From Aedes albopictus (lineage: Eukaryota > Arthropoda > Insecta > Diptera > Culicidae): DNA of 64,000 nucleotides. Below, piece after piece: positions 1 to 11,554 of the stretch. The first letter of the stretch is position 1; every line of letters begins with the position of its first letter. The stretch covers positions 368,035,238 to 368,099,237 of the forward strand of contig NC_085138.1 of the NCBI RefSeq assembly GCF_035046485.1. The letters are read 5' to 3'. The notes under the pieces are model-generated. The model searched no databases. It had not been told where the DNA came from and worked only from the letters and a program-made list of their open reading frames with translations. A program made the translations under genes and the position numbers.

Positions 1-1160
1 AGGGAATTTCTGGAGTACTCAGGGAAATTTTACTCCGACAAAAAAAAAAACATTGAGTCGCATGAACCTGGTAGTAAAAATCCATAAAGAAATTTTGCTA
101 CAATGATTTTTTCCAGAAATTCCGTCAGAATTTCTTTGTGGAACTTCTTTAAAAATACCTCCTAGAATGTCTCCCGGGATTTCTTATAAAATTCCTTCCG
201 CATTTTTGACGCTATTTTTCTTGGTATTCTTTTTTGATTTTTTCCGGATAGGTATACTTCCGTATTCCTTCCAGGATTCCTGAATTCCAACCGATTTCTC
301 CTGGAGTTTTTCACGGGGATGCTATTTCTTCCCAGAGTTCCACCAGTGTTTTGCTCAAAGAAATCTTCGTAGGATTTCCACCAGAATTTATCCCTAATAC
401 TCTATAAGAATATCTGTCGGGATAAATCGTGGAATTTCTTTCGGCACTCCTCACGGAAATTTTACCCGATTCCTTCCGGTGTTTTTCTTGGGACTTTCCC
501 AGAAGATCTTCACAGAACGTCTTTTAGAGTTGCTAAAGGAGTTATTCCTGGGGTTTCTACTAAATTTCCTCCAAGGGTTTCTGAAGGAGTTTTCACGAAT
601 TTACTGCAAGAGTTCCTCAAGAGATTTCTTTCATTTTTTTCCTGTGATATCTTCAAACCATTGCTTTGGGCTTTCTTCGAGATGTTCTTCCTAGTCTCCT
701 ACAGGAATTTGTTAAAAGTTTTCGCGAGGTTTATTTTGAAGCTTTACCTGAGATTTTTCTCGGAGTATCTCCTGGAACTTCTCTCAGAAGATTCCTTCCA
801 ATGTTGGTCATGAGGTGTCTCTCAGAGTTTTTCTTAATTTATTAATTTTGCCTTCTGGGATTTTCACAGGAGTTATTGCTGATATTTCTCATTGAATTCT
901 TCTCTTGCATTCTTTCAAAGCCAGGATGTTTCTTGTAGTTGTACCGGATTTCTTGCAGTGATCCACGTGAGAGTTTTTCAGATATTCTGTGCATTATTCT
1001 CAAAATTCTTCCCGGAATCTTTACCAGAAATTGTCCCGAGATTCTGGATACTCCTTTAGGGATTTCTCCCAAAGTAATTGCAGGGATTCTTCCACGGGTT
1101 TTCCTCAGAATGTCTCCTGAGATATCTTAAGAAATACCTAATAGGAAATTCATAGAGAAA
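1..1160. repeat. Degenerate GAATTCC/TTTCTCCAG-type dispersed repeat tract
   Basis: The stretch is built from loosely repeated words such as ggaatttct, ttcctccag, gggatttct and aagaattt at irregular 25-40 bp spacing, with no conserved long frame. Short open frames here share this repeat-driven Phe/Leu/Ile/Ser-rich composition and are not credible genes. The same kind of tract recurs at 5130-5640, 9540-10140, 12770-13620, 14870-15470, 49600-49950 and 61130-62590, so it is a dispersed family. Confidence 0.6.
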
Positions 1161-1186
1161 TATTCGAGGGAATTCAAACAAAATCT

Positions 1187-2392
1187 GAGCATGAGCATGA
1201 TTGACCGCCCGCGGTTGCTCCTCTGTTATTGCAAGGACAACTGCATTTACACAAAGAACCAACAGATGATGCTTGGGATTAGCTTTCTCTTCATTGTGTA
1301 AATGCTGCAATCCCAATACTTTTCAATAAGCAATACCAGCGCCGGCCGCGTCCGAATGCAGGTCAATTGAGGATAGGGAAGGAAATGATGACGTGATTCT
1401 CGCTTAGGCCAATAACCGAGGAATTCTCTGCGTTACTACGAGAAATCACTAGGAGTTTGGACAGGGGAAATGGAGATGTGTTAAGGATTTCGACGTGGTG
1501 AACGAATGTAATGTTTTGATTCGCGATTAATAATGCGCTCGCGAAGAAATACCCTTCTAAACCTTGGACGACGAACGCGATCTATTGTGCCTCAAAACTC
1601 ACCCTACATAAGTTATTCATTCGCAACTAAGGAGAACACAATGCTAAACACCGACGCATCTGTAGTTTGCGTTTCCGCGTGAGACAATGCTGAACGCGAT
1701 CGATTCACAAGTATTAACAAAATAACACGGGATAAATAAATCAGAAAGATCTTACCGCATGGTTCGCCGTCTATCTTTTACCGACCCTCTCTTTTTTCCA
1801 GAAATTCATGCAACGTTTATTTGAGTCAAAACATTTATTCATTTGGGCTAAAATATTACAAATGTCGACACCGAAGATGACGAACCATTCAAATTTTTGT
1901 GTACATGCAAAAAATGAAAAATATTTATTACCAACTAAATGTGCATTTGGAACTAGCGCCGACACATGACGTGACGAACTTTTCAATATTTGTTAGATAA
2001 ATACACAAAACCCAGTGCAGAATTTTATACATCCTATAGCATTAATTATTGTGATAAAATGGAACGAGCTCACCAATAAACATCCTTCGAAGTGTCCAGT
2101 GCGTATGTGCTGCAGCATCTTCCACAAACTGGCCTCGAAATCACACTGAACCGCTACAACAACACACGGGTACGACGATGTGCACATTCAAATTGTCGAC
2201 GACGACGCGGCCGATCCGAATGAAAAAAGCGGCACTTCCACTTTGCCTCTAAAAACACACTTAACCGCCCCGTACGAAGACGAGCACGCACGCAGGACGA
2301 CGACGCGATGCAACGACGAACCAAGACAGACTGAAATGTCATCCGCTGCTGGCATCACACGACCGACTCGCACAAAAACTAGTTTTTTCCTC
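1187..2392 (-). mobile_element. Retroposon-like 1.2-kb insertion flanked by 26-bp direct repeats
   Basis: A perfect 26-bp direct repeat beginning tattcgagggaattcaaa lies at 1161-1186 and again at 2393-2418, which is how a target-site duplication looks. Read on the - strand, the insert starts at 2392, passes a TCAGTCT initiator-like word about 55 bp in, has a GC-rich leader with CGTCGTCG runs, and ends at 1187 in the short tandem tail tcatgctcatgctc. Long variable target duplications and a simple-repeat 3' end fit a non-LTR-type (target-primed) insertion. I find no endonuclease or reverse transcriptase frame, so it is either a non-autonomous element or an internally deleted copy. A donor-like GGTGAGCTC sits in the leader near 2070. 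Confidence 0.55.
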
Positions 2393-2520
2393 TATTCGAG
2401 GGAATTCAAACAAAATCTTGCGAGAAACTCCGCAAAGTGTTATTGAAAAAATCTCGACAGGAACTTCAGGAAAAATCTGAGAAAAAAAAAAATGAGATTT
2501 CTCGAAAAAAGTTCTAGGTA

Positions 2521-5105
2521 CAGTCGACTCTCCACAACTCGATGTTCTACAACTCGATATTTTCTATAACTCGATGGATTCGTCGGTCCCTTCATTTTTC
2601 CGTATACCGTACTCTCCATAAGTCGATATTTCCATAACTCGATGCTTCCTTTGGTCGATGTCACGCTTAGTATAATTCTACCTCCATAACTCGATGTTAG
2701 CTTGAAAGTTCAATAAAACCAGTAATGCTAGGAAATCATTTGAAGTAGTTTGCAATTGATTTATACTTGAACAGACGAAAACAAAAATGTTGATGGCTGA
2801 TCGAAAATTATCACTTTTTATGTCACCACGAGCCCTGAGCCGTACCAAATTGGGCGAAAAGTTTGACGTCTAAACTAATATTTTTTGATATATGCTGTCT
2901 TTCGGAAAGTTTCTATATATTTTTGCACATTTTTTTAATATTGTAAAATTAGGGTGGTCCAAATTTTTTGCAAACCACGATATAAACCATTTAGTTTTTT
3001 TTTCATATAGAGCAATGAAGTGGCCTACATAATTGAGAAGCACTTTAATTTTTTTTAACATTTAACATTTTTTCCGAAACAAAAATCATGGTTCTATCTC
3101 TTATGGTTGAACCAGATATTAAGGAGTGTATCGTAAAGTAGTTGAAAATGTTTAAAATTGCCTCAAAAATAGTTTAATACAACTTTTGAGTAATTTTATT
3201 TTTGGAGATACTGTATAAATCCTTGAAAAAAGAAATGGCTTTCATTATTTTTTAAAAATATTCTTTTAACTGGGTTTTTAACCTAGATTACTGAACGCAT
3301 GTTTTAAAGTTTTTACACACCTTCTAAAAAATTGAAATTGCGAAAAAAGTTCGATAATGTTCGAAAATTGTTAACTTTTTTGTGCAATTATAATAAGCTC
3401 CAGAATCCTCATGATATTGGCAAATTATTTTTTTCAAGAAAAATCTCCACTGCATTTAGGCGCAATTCTTAAAAATGAAAAAAGGCCATTTTTGAGGAAG
3501 CCCTTTTTTCTATGCTCCTCCAAATCATGTTTACGCAAATCAAAAATACATAAAATGAAAAATTCGCATTTTTTAAATAGGGTATGTTTTTTAATTTACG
3601 GACGAATAAGTTAAAGCAAAAAAAAGAATTTTATAACCTTTTAAGATATTAAAAGCAGAACTTCAAAGTTTTACCAAAAAATAGACGTTTTTTGGAGTGG
3701 ACCATTTTGTAGACATAGGAGATTTTTCTATCGAAAATATGAATTTTGAAAGTCGGTGTTGAATAATATGTTATGTGTACATAACTGTTAACAAGCATCA
3801 ATATTTTCCAGATTTTTTATCGTACAAATTTTACTCGCTACAGATTTTTGAAATGTTGAAAAATCTTAACAAAATTGCATTTTGTGCAGATTTTTATTTT
3901 GTGAGGTGTATTCATTTAACCATATTTTCAATAATACTAAACATTTTCCAAACTTTTCCAAGGTATTCTAAACTTAACTATATTGTGAAGATTTCATAGA
4001 AGAACCGAAATGAAAAGGCCAACCCAGCTTCGAGATAGAGCATTCTGAACATTTTCAACTACTTTCCGATACACACCTTATTTTCAAAGTAAAAAGTGAG
4101 GGTGACATCAAAAAAGGATTACTTTTAATAACTTTTTATTCCCTGATTTCCCGTGAAAACTTTACTACGAGAACTTTTAGAGTAGGTAATATCCTTCAAT
4201 AATTGTTTATTATAAATTATTTTCCCAAAGATTTCAAAGTTCTGTATCTTCAATTCAAAAAGTTATTGAGGATTTCTATTTTTTTGTCTGCTATATATTT
4301 TAGAATAACGCAAGTACATAGATTGTCAATATTTTGGTACCAAAGATTTTTTTTCATTAGTAAAAGATAAAAATCAGAGCTTTTCAATTGTAATTCATAT
4401 TCAGGGATTGAAAATCTGCTTGCACCGTTTTAAAATATGAAGTGTCAAAAATAAACCGTTTTAAGAACTACAAAATGAGGATATAGAACTTTGCTGTCTT
4501 TGAGAAACATGTTGAACCGATTACTCTGAAAGTAATCGGAACCAAGTTTTTGATAAAAATCAGTGAGTAAAACGTTATTGAAAGAAACCCATTTTTAGGT
4601 ATCACCCTAACTTGTTTTTAAAGAATAATATCTCTTGAACCGAAAGCGATAGAATTATAGTTCCTTCGGTAAAGTTATTTGGAATTAAGTGCTTTTCAAC
4701 TCTGTTAAACATTCAATTTCTCTATATGGGAAAACTAAAAAGTTGACATTGTGGTCTTGAAAATAATTTGGACCACCCTAATTTTACAATATTGAAAAGA
4801 ATGTCCAAAAAATATGAGGAAACTTTTCCGAAGACAGGATATAGTAAAAACTGATCATTAAAGCGTACACTATTTTATTCAGCCAAATACGGCTTTGGGA
4901 CCACTGTGCAGAGTTAATTTTTTTTAATTCAAAAAGTAAAATTATTGAATACAGAATTTTATGCTCAAAACTGTAATATAAAAGTTCAACAACACTTAAT
5001 TTCGAGATTTTTGGTCGAGAGATTTTTTTCTTTCCATATGTTCTATAACTCGATAATTCTATAACTCGATGGTCCCTTGGATATCGAGTTGTGGAGAGTC
5101 GACTG
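2521..5105. mobile_element. Tc1/mariner-pogo-like DNA element, TA target site, non-autonomous
   Basis: The ends are perfect 23-bp inverted repeats (left begins cagtcgactctccacaac at 2521-2543, right is its complement at 5083-5105), each bordered by TA. Subterminal words of the form tataactcgatg repeat several times inside both ends. TA duplication and a CAGTCGACTC-type terminus fit the IS630-Tc1-mariner group, perhaps pogo/Tigger. The interior is AT-rich with no transposase-like frame, so it would depend on a helper. The length of 2.6 kb is partly due to the large inverted-repeat block inside it. Confidence 0.65.
2870..4865. repeat. Inner foldback block with gggtggtcc arms
   Basis: The left part (about 2890-2965, containing ctgtctttcggaaagtttc and ttgtaaaattagggtggtcc) reappears as its imperfect complement at about 4770-4850 (ggaccaccctaattttacaa, then tttccgaagacagga). 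The arms are roughly 80-100 bp with about 1.8 kb of AT-rich DNA between them. The gggtggtcc word also occurs near 10551 and 10731, so the motif belongs to a dispersed family. It is probably an element nested in the TA-flanked one. Confidence 0.5.
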
Positions 5106-5284
5106 TAATAGTAATCCCGAGAAGATATATTAAGGACATCCAAGGAGGAATTCTGAAAACCTCATGGAATCCTGAAAGCAGCTGCGGACGAAGTTCCGCG
5201 AGGAAAACAAGAGGAATATCGGAAAACTATCGGAAAAGTCCAATAGTTTATGGATAGCTGTCCCGGAAAACCACTAAAACAGAC

Positions 5285-5455
5285 ATGGACACTGGCTTCA
5301 GCCGGCGGCTGTACCGATTGAACGACTCTTAACACGGAGTGGCTACGGATAAGAAGCTATTCTCGTGAAAAATTTCATCGCTCGGAGCGGGAATCGAACC
5401 CTCTTCCACCCGGACTCTAATCGCATGGCTACGAGGTTCAACCAATGACATTCTT
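5285..5455 (-). mobile_element. tRNA-derived SINE-like sequence
   Basis: On the - strand the text contains gggttcgattcccgctcc (5383-5400), a near-perfect pol III B box. It is preceded about 35 bp upstream by gtagccatgcgattagag, a degenerate A-box region. A tRNA-like head followed by unrelated sequence fits a SINE. No clear A-rich tail or target duplication was found, so the boundaries are approximate. A degenerate tRNA pseudogene is the alternative. Confidence 0.5.
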
Positions 5456-5660
5456 GAAGAAACTTTGAATAGTTTTGGATGGATCATCAGGAGGAATCCA
5501 GCGAGAATCTCTAGAAGTATATCGGAAAACCTATGCAAGAAATATCGAGACGTACTCAAACAGATATCTCGTGTGAAAGATCCCTGCGGAGAGCCAGGAA
5601 GAAACTTTGGAAGAAATTTCAGGAATTATGCTCAGAAATCTTGAAAGAATTTTTGAAGAG

Positions 5661-5828
5661 TAGGGGAACTTACGTATTTTCGGCAATTTTGTTCTCTTCG
5701 TCAACCTGTTGAACTCAGAGTTGGCATCAAATCCTTTCCAACCAAGTTGAATATGATCAAGTTTCAGGCAATTTGGCCGGCATAAATCCCTCATGACGAA
5801 GAGAACAAACCTGCCGATGATACCCTAA
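5661..5828. mobile_element. Short foldback MITE (TAGGG ends, ttgttctcttcgtca arms)
   Basis: The left arm ttttgttctcttcgtca (about 5687-5703) is matched by tgacgaagagaacaaa (about 5793-5808), extending outward to TAGGGGA on the left and the complement of TAGGGTA on the right. Total length is about 168 bp with no coding content, typical of a MITE. Confidence 0.65.
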
Positions 5829-6245
5829 GTCACCCTTTATAATTTTTAGAAAATTTGGGTTGTTTTATAATTTATTTAAGTTTATAATTCAAAACTTTCA
5901 AAATTTCATCTGGAAAAACCTGGAAAACTCAGGGAATTTTATTTTGAGTTATGAGTAGACACCCTGATCAAGCATTTTTTTCCTAATTGTGAAATTAATC
6001 GATGCATTATATTGGGCACAACTTGTTCTGTGCCTAGTTCTTATGACTAGAAGACTAGGCACATTTTTCTCCTCTTCCCCCTAAAACACTGTTTTTCTCG
6101 TTTGAGAAACAATTCCAACTAATTTAAACTAACAAAACAAGTTTTTTCGTTATGTAGAATTGATCAGTGCATATTGTCAAACAATCTTTGTGTCATTTAC
6201 TAGAAGTGGTCGTTTTGTCCTATTTTCACCTAAAACACTGTTTTA

Positions 6246-6374
6246 GGGTTCTTCAAATATTACGTTACGCAAAATTCGACAATTTTAGACCTCCTCCCTC
6301 CTCCACGAAACAATTTTTGTAAGCGCTAGACCCCCTACCTCCCCCTTAGCGTTACGTAATATTTGAATGAACCT
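6246..6374. mobile_element. MITE with attacgttacgc terminal arms
   Basis: The left end gggttcttcaaatattacg at 6246 and the right end cgtaatatttgaatgaacc ending at 6373 are inverted copies of each other with few mismatches. The 80-bp centre is pyrimidine-rich on the + strand. There is no open frame. Confidence 0.7.
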
Positions 6375-6399
6375 TTAGTTAGTTGGAACAAACTTTTTA

Positions 6400-7390
6400 A
6401 CCCAGAAAAAGAGTATTTTAGGGGAAAATGGGGCGAAACGGGCAATTCCAGACTAACGCATAGCGCGAAGTGAATTCCATAGTATGCAAAGGTCGATTCT
6501 ACATCAGGAAAAAAATATTGGTTAGCTGCAATCAATTGAAACTATTTCTAAATCCAGATAATCTGTAGTTAAGGGGAAAATGGTGCAAAATGGGCACCAC
6601 CACCCAAAGACACAGAACGAGGTGTGCCCCAAAATATGCACCGGTTAATTCCACATCAAGTAAAAAATCATTGGTTAGCCGCAATCAGTTGAAACATTTC
6701 TTTAATTTAGAAAAATCGTTTTTTAGGGGAAAATGAGGTAAAATGGGTACTTCCAGTCAAAGACACAGATCGAGGTGCATCCCAAAGTATGCGCCGGTTA
6801 ATTCTACATCAGATTGAAAATGGTTGGTTAGCCGTAATCAGTTAAAACTATTTTTTTAATCCAGAAAAACAGTATTTATAGGGGAAAATGGGACAAAATG
6901 ACCACTTCCAATCAATTACACGGGTTGGGGTGTGCCTCATGAAATGTACCTGTCAATTCTACATCAAGAAAAACATGGTAGGTAAGCAGCAATCAGTTTA
7001 TTCTAATTTTTAATTCAGAAAAACAGTACTTTTAGGGGAAAATGAGCCAAAATAGGCACTTCCAGTCAATGACACACATCGAGGTGTGTCCTATAGAATG
7101 CACCTGCCAATTCTTCACCAAGAAAAAAATGGTTGGTTAGCCGAAATCAGTTGAAACCATTTTTTAATCCAGAAAAACAGTATTTTTTGGGGAAAATGAG
7201 GCAAAATGGGCACTTCCAGTCAAAGATACAGATCGTAGTATGCCTCATAGAATGCACCTGTCAATTCTACATCAATGAAAAATTGGTTGGTTAGCGGCAA
7301 TCAGCTGAAACCATTATTTAATTTAGAAAAACAGTGTTTTTAGGGGAAAATGGGGCAAAATGGACACTTACACTCAATTCCGGTGAATGA
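6400..7390. repeat. Seven tandem ~154-bp repeats
   Basis: The word ggggaaaatg starts at 6421, 6573, 6726, 6881, 7035, 7189 and 7343, spaced 152-155 bp. Each unit continues with a ...caaaatgggcacttccag-like segment, cacagatcgaggtgtg, attctacatcaagaaaa, ggttggttagccgcaatcag and ccagaaaaacagta. Units diverge by perhaps 10-20 percent and carry several indels, so this is an old array with no shared reading frame. Confidence 0.85.
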
Positions 7391-7499
7391 AACTATCACC
7401 AATCGATTCCTTGACATTTTTACATTCGGAAAAGATGGACTTCAAAGATCGCAATCAGCCGCAATAATTAGGTGCCTTTTTGGGTCGGTTTTCCCCCAC

Positions 7500-7895
7500 T
7501 GTGCAGTGGTATAAGGGGCATTTAATGGCATTTTGTTTCATGAACGTTTTAAGGATGTTTGAGGGACGCATTGAGGAGATTTCAAGGGCGTTTCAGGGGG
7601 TTTCTCGATGATTTAAAGGCGTTCCAAGGGGTTTCAGGGGTATTTAAAATTGATTCTGGGGAATTCAAGCACGTTTCAATAAGATTATGTTGTTTTCAGA
7701 AGCGTTTCAAGGAATTTTAGGAACGCCCTTTGACACCCTAAAACTCCTTGAAACGTCCCTTAAACCCAGAGATTTGCCAATGAGCTTCTGAGACCTCGTG
7801 AGCGCCCCTGAGACATCCTGGTACCCCCTGAAATGCCCTGTAGACCAACCTCCCTGAAACTCCCTTGGAACCACTGATACCTCATATGGAGTCAA
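7500..7895. repeat. Degenerate gtttcaagggg/ccctgaaac repeat tract
   Basis: Short words such as gcgtttcaagggg, gtttcagggg and their complements ccctgaaac and ccttgaaac recur about every 20-30 bp, first in one orientation and then in the other from about 7725. A smaller tract of the same type lies at 9345-9450. No gene is visible. Confidence 0.5.
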
Positions 7896-7897
7896 TG

Positions 7898-9333
7898 CCC
7901 AAGTAACAATCCTAATTCTATTTGGTTTTATTTGTTTTTATGATAGTTTTATCGGAACATTGCATATTCTAGTTGATCTTATCGGAGTTTCAGCTGAACA
8001 CAACTATTCTTCGTCAATATGTGGTTTTAAAAACACCTCCAAGAATACTTGAGGTTAAGTTCATAAAACCATAATCACAACAAGAACTGTTGAACTTATT
8101 TTCAGTTTTATAAGGTTCTTGTAGCTATCTTCAATCATCCGTTCTTGATCAAGAGCAACTGTTCTCGCATAAGAACAGTTTGGTACATGAAAAATACAAG
8201 AAAATTATTGCTGCCAATCAAGAACACCTACCCGGAAACCCAACCGCGACGCGGTGCAGTGCCAAGTTCCTCCGGTTTCGGCATCCGAAATGAGGTGAGT
8301 ATGGTCATCCAGGACGTCGATTCCCGTGCAATCGGGGTTCCAATCATCGATCTTCAAAATCAACAACTACTTACCTGATGGAAGTACTGACCGGAGGAAT
8401 GAGGCACTGCACCGCATCAAGGCCGGTTATCGAAAAAGGTCTGCGTGGTTGGCAACGGTACCGGTCTGATAATTAAATTCATCGGACGAGAGTGACAAAA
8501 TCCACCGCGGTGCGATAATTTATTGTTTGTTTACTATTTGGCGTACATGATTTATGACGTTCTCGGCGGAGTTTGCATAAACATACATCAAGAACGTTAT
8601 AAACCTGAGTAGTCTTGAGTAATACTTCTTACCCTTGCATAAGATGAAATAAATTTAAGACGTTCTTGATGTTGGCCTCCATTGAGAACGTTATAAATAA
8701 TAGTATTCTTCAGTTATGCTTTTAGCTCTGGCATGAGTTGAAAGAAATTTAAGACGATCTTATGGTGATGTTGATTAAAACCATCGATGATGGACCGACC
8801 ACCGGCCTAGATTTCAATGGAAGCCATGTTGAGAAAACTCATGAGCAATGTTCGCATGACCAGGAATAATATTTTTCAATATTTTATTAGTGCGTTATAA
8901 TGGAAGCGCGTTGCAATTTTTGGAAGTATCTTGCAACATATATACGATGAATTTTGCTTGGCATTTGGCATCCTTGTTACACCACGGAAATATTTCCAAT
9001 TTGTGTAATAAATTAATCCCGATTACAATAATGTGTCGTTTTCATTGTGTTTTTAATTTCAATTTATTTCATCAAACTTTTATGTCGAACTTGAAGAATT
9101 CTACAAGGAGAGAGCAATTCGCCTTGAGGACAACTTGGGAAGTACAACAAGTTTTAAGAGAAATTTAAAAACAACTCTCCAAGAGCATCTTAGGATGGGC
9201 CTCTTTGGTCTTATGGCGGGTTTATGGTTGAGTTGATGTCGTTTTGCAGAGCAATTTGGTTTATGCATAGTTTTAAAGAACAGGTGTTGAAGAATACTTC
9301 AAAAGCATTATAAACTTAATTTTGTTACTTGGG
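7898..9333. mobile_element. Non-autonomous DNA element with CCCAAGTAACA ends
   Basis: Inverted termini cccaagtaaca (7898-7908) and tgttacttggg (9323-9333) bound 1.44 kb. The interior repeats words like aagaacgttataaac and gttcttgat in both orientations. A second element with the same AAGTAACA core lies at 55363-57144. There is no transposase-like frame and no convincing target duplication, so superfamily is left open. Confidence 0.5.
8251..8415. other. Long hairpin with 25-bp arms
   Basis: The arm gcggtgcagtgcc..ttcctccggt at 8251-8275 pairs with accggaggaa..ggcactgcaccgc at 8390-8415, leaving a loop of about 115 nt. The block is GC-rich against AT-rich surroundings and includes splice-like words (aggtgagta near 8293, cttacctgat near 8370). 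It may be an older MITE captured inside the larger AAGTAACA element. Confidence 0.6.
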
Positions 9334-9339
9334 TGTAGC

Positions 9340-10140
9340 GCCTTCTGGATCTCCCTGTAATCCCCTGAGATGATCCAGAGACCCCCTTCAACTCCCTGGA
9401 AACCCCATGGACACCCTCGAAACACCTCTGAAATCTCCTGGTACAAACACCTTTCAGTGCTGTCATGGTAAAATCAGAACTGGTTACTCAAAATTTTAAA
9501 TTACTGTGTCCCCTATACTGGTACGCCTCTATGGAAATAACATTAATATGACGCCTTATTAAGAATTTTCCTAGGGAAATGTTTCATGAGTACAACTAGA
9601 ATTCTTCTAAAGATTCCTCCGAGAATTCTTCTATAATGTATACATTCTCATGTACGTAGAACGATTCCAGCTGAATTTCTCCAAAGATTCCTTAAGATGT
9701 TATTTTAGAATTTATTCCTGTCCAGCTTTTTTTTTTAATTTCTCCACATTTTTTGAAATCCTAAACTAGTTCTTTGTACATAAGATTCTTCCAGAGATTA
9801 TTTCAGGAACTCCTCTTTTAGTTACTTTAAGCTAGTCCACATGTTTCTTCAGAAATTCCTTCAAAAATCCTCCTGCTAATCTTTCAGGGTTTTACGGATA
9901 TTTATTCAAAGATTGCTGCAGTACATGTTCAAGCATGTGTTCGTGTTTTCTTTGAACATTTATAAAAGAATTCGGGCAGTTTCTTCATTTGGGATTTCTC
10001 CACAAATACTTCTGGAAATTTCTCAAGAAATTTTTTTAGCAATTACCTCAGGGATTTATCTAGGAATACCTCCAAAGATTTCTGCAAAAGATGCGATTTC
10101 CAGAGATTTTTCACGATATTCTTTCCAGGTTTTTCTAGTA
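9340..10140. repeat. Degenerate repeat tracts, no gene
   Basis: From 9345 to 9450 the ccctggaaaccc/ccctgaaatc words recur. From about 9540 the GAATTCC/TTTCTCCAG-type tract takes over (agattcctccgagaattc, ggatttctcc, ggatttatctagg). I see no coding signal and no structured element in this stretch. Confidence 0.5.
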
Positions 10141-10185
10141 CCCGAGCAGAGGAGAATAACAAATTGATAACAACAGAATCACATA

Positions 10186-10370
10186 TTGTGGAGCGGACCT
10201 GGTGAGATGGTTAGAACACTTGACTATCACGCCGAGGACCTGGGATCGAATTCCACTCCCGACAAACTCGCAAAACGTGAGTTCTTCCTTCGGAAGGGAA
10301 ATAAAGCGTGGGTCCCGAGATGAACTAGCCAAGGGCTAAAAATCTCGTTAATACAGATAAAAAAAAAAAA
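10186..10370 (+). mobile_element. tRNA-derived SINE, Feilai/SINE200-like, with target duplication
   Basis: The head carries a tRNA-like A box (ggtgagatggttagaacac at 10201-10219) and a B box (gggatcgaattcc near 10242). The body cttcggaagggaaataaagc and the 3' part gatgaactagccaagggct are followed by an A tail (10360-10370). The 11-bp word agaatcacata flanks it at 10175-10185 and 10370-10380. From family knowledge this body matches abundant mosquito tRNA-related SINEs. It appears full length. Confidence 0.85.
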
Positions 10371-10384
10371 GAATCACATAGCCT

Positions 10385-11550
10385 GAGTACTACGTTTTGA
10401 AGGATTACCCAAGAGCTTTCATTGGATATGTGACCCAGATGCGCCAACTTAAAAACTTTCGATAATTTTTTTTTTCTACAAGTGTTTCTTGGGCGACTTT
10501 GATGAAAAATCGAAACTGAAAAAGTTAACGTCACAAAACCGGTTTTTCTTGAACCACCCTAAGCTTATTCAGAAAAACATCTCTAGATAGGTCAATTTCA
10601 AAGCTACATAAAAAGTGTCTTCAGAAAATTTGTTCAAAATTGATAGATGTACAACTTTCCCGAAGAATGTATACAGTTATTCTAGCAAATAAAAAAGTTT
10701 GGTTTCCTTCCAATTTCTTTGAAAATATGGACCACCCTAATTTTTATGTACATTGAAAAGAGAGCCTTTTTTTGGGAACAACTTTGTAGAAGACCATATT
10801 TGTCCAAAAAATCATTTGAAGGTGCTAAATGCATCTTTCCTCGTAAATCTTCTTCGTGACCATTATGCACTGCTGCAACTTTCACGAGAAAAAAGAGAGA
10901 AAATTGAACCGGAGATGCATGTTAAAAGAAAAATCGAGAAAGAATTCGGTGAATCACACACCACGTGCTAATCTGTGACATTTCTCGACGTCAAAATGTT
11001 TTAAGACTTGCTCATTTGAATAAGCAATAAAAATTAGGATTTTTTTTTTCTAATTTCATGAAATTTGGCCAACTTTTACCAAAGCATTTGTAGGTTTTGA
11101 AATTTTGATTATTTTCAACATTTTTTTTTTCTGAGAATTGTTTTACCCCGTTATCCTCTCAAGAAAAAAAAATGTGATAAAGCATCTATTCTTGAGTAGA
11201 ATAAAGAACTCTGAAAAATCGAGTCCGATCAGAGAACATCGTAGCAACGTTATTTCGAAAGGAGGTTGAGTTAGTCCGTTTTACCCTACTTTCCCCAAAT
11301 GAAAAAAAAAAACAATAATTGCATTTCTAAGTCATCATTTTTCTGTTGAATTTATATTGAAGAAAACCCCTTGAAAGTTTAATAACGTTGTCATAATTTG
11401 CGATAACACTTCTTTTTAGACAGCTAAAAATATGGGGTAAAATGCAAACCCCGAGAAAAAAAAATTTTTTTCGAAAGTTTTTAAGTTGGCGCATCTGGGT
11501 CACATATCCAATGAAAGCTCTTGGGTAATCCTTCAAAATGTAGTACTCAG
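10385..11550. repeat. Foldback with ~100-bp arms
   Basis: The left arm (10385-10485: gagtactacgttttgaagga, then ttggatatgtgacccagatg) is the inverse of the right arm (11455-11550: catctgggtcacatatccaa ... tgtagtactcag). About 1 kb of AT-rich sequence separates them, including a gggtggtcc-type motif near 10731. The SINE at 10186-10370 sits just outside the left arm and may have inserted at its edge. Confidence 0.65.
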
Positions 11551-11554
11551 TTTT

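Noticed and set aside
479..1316. Short Phe/Leu/Ser-rich proteins at the left edge
   Set aside because: They are translations of the degenerate repeat and its flank on both strands, with no conserved domain.
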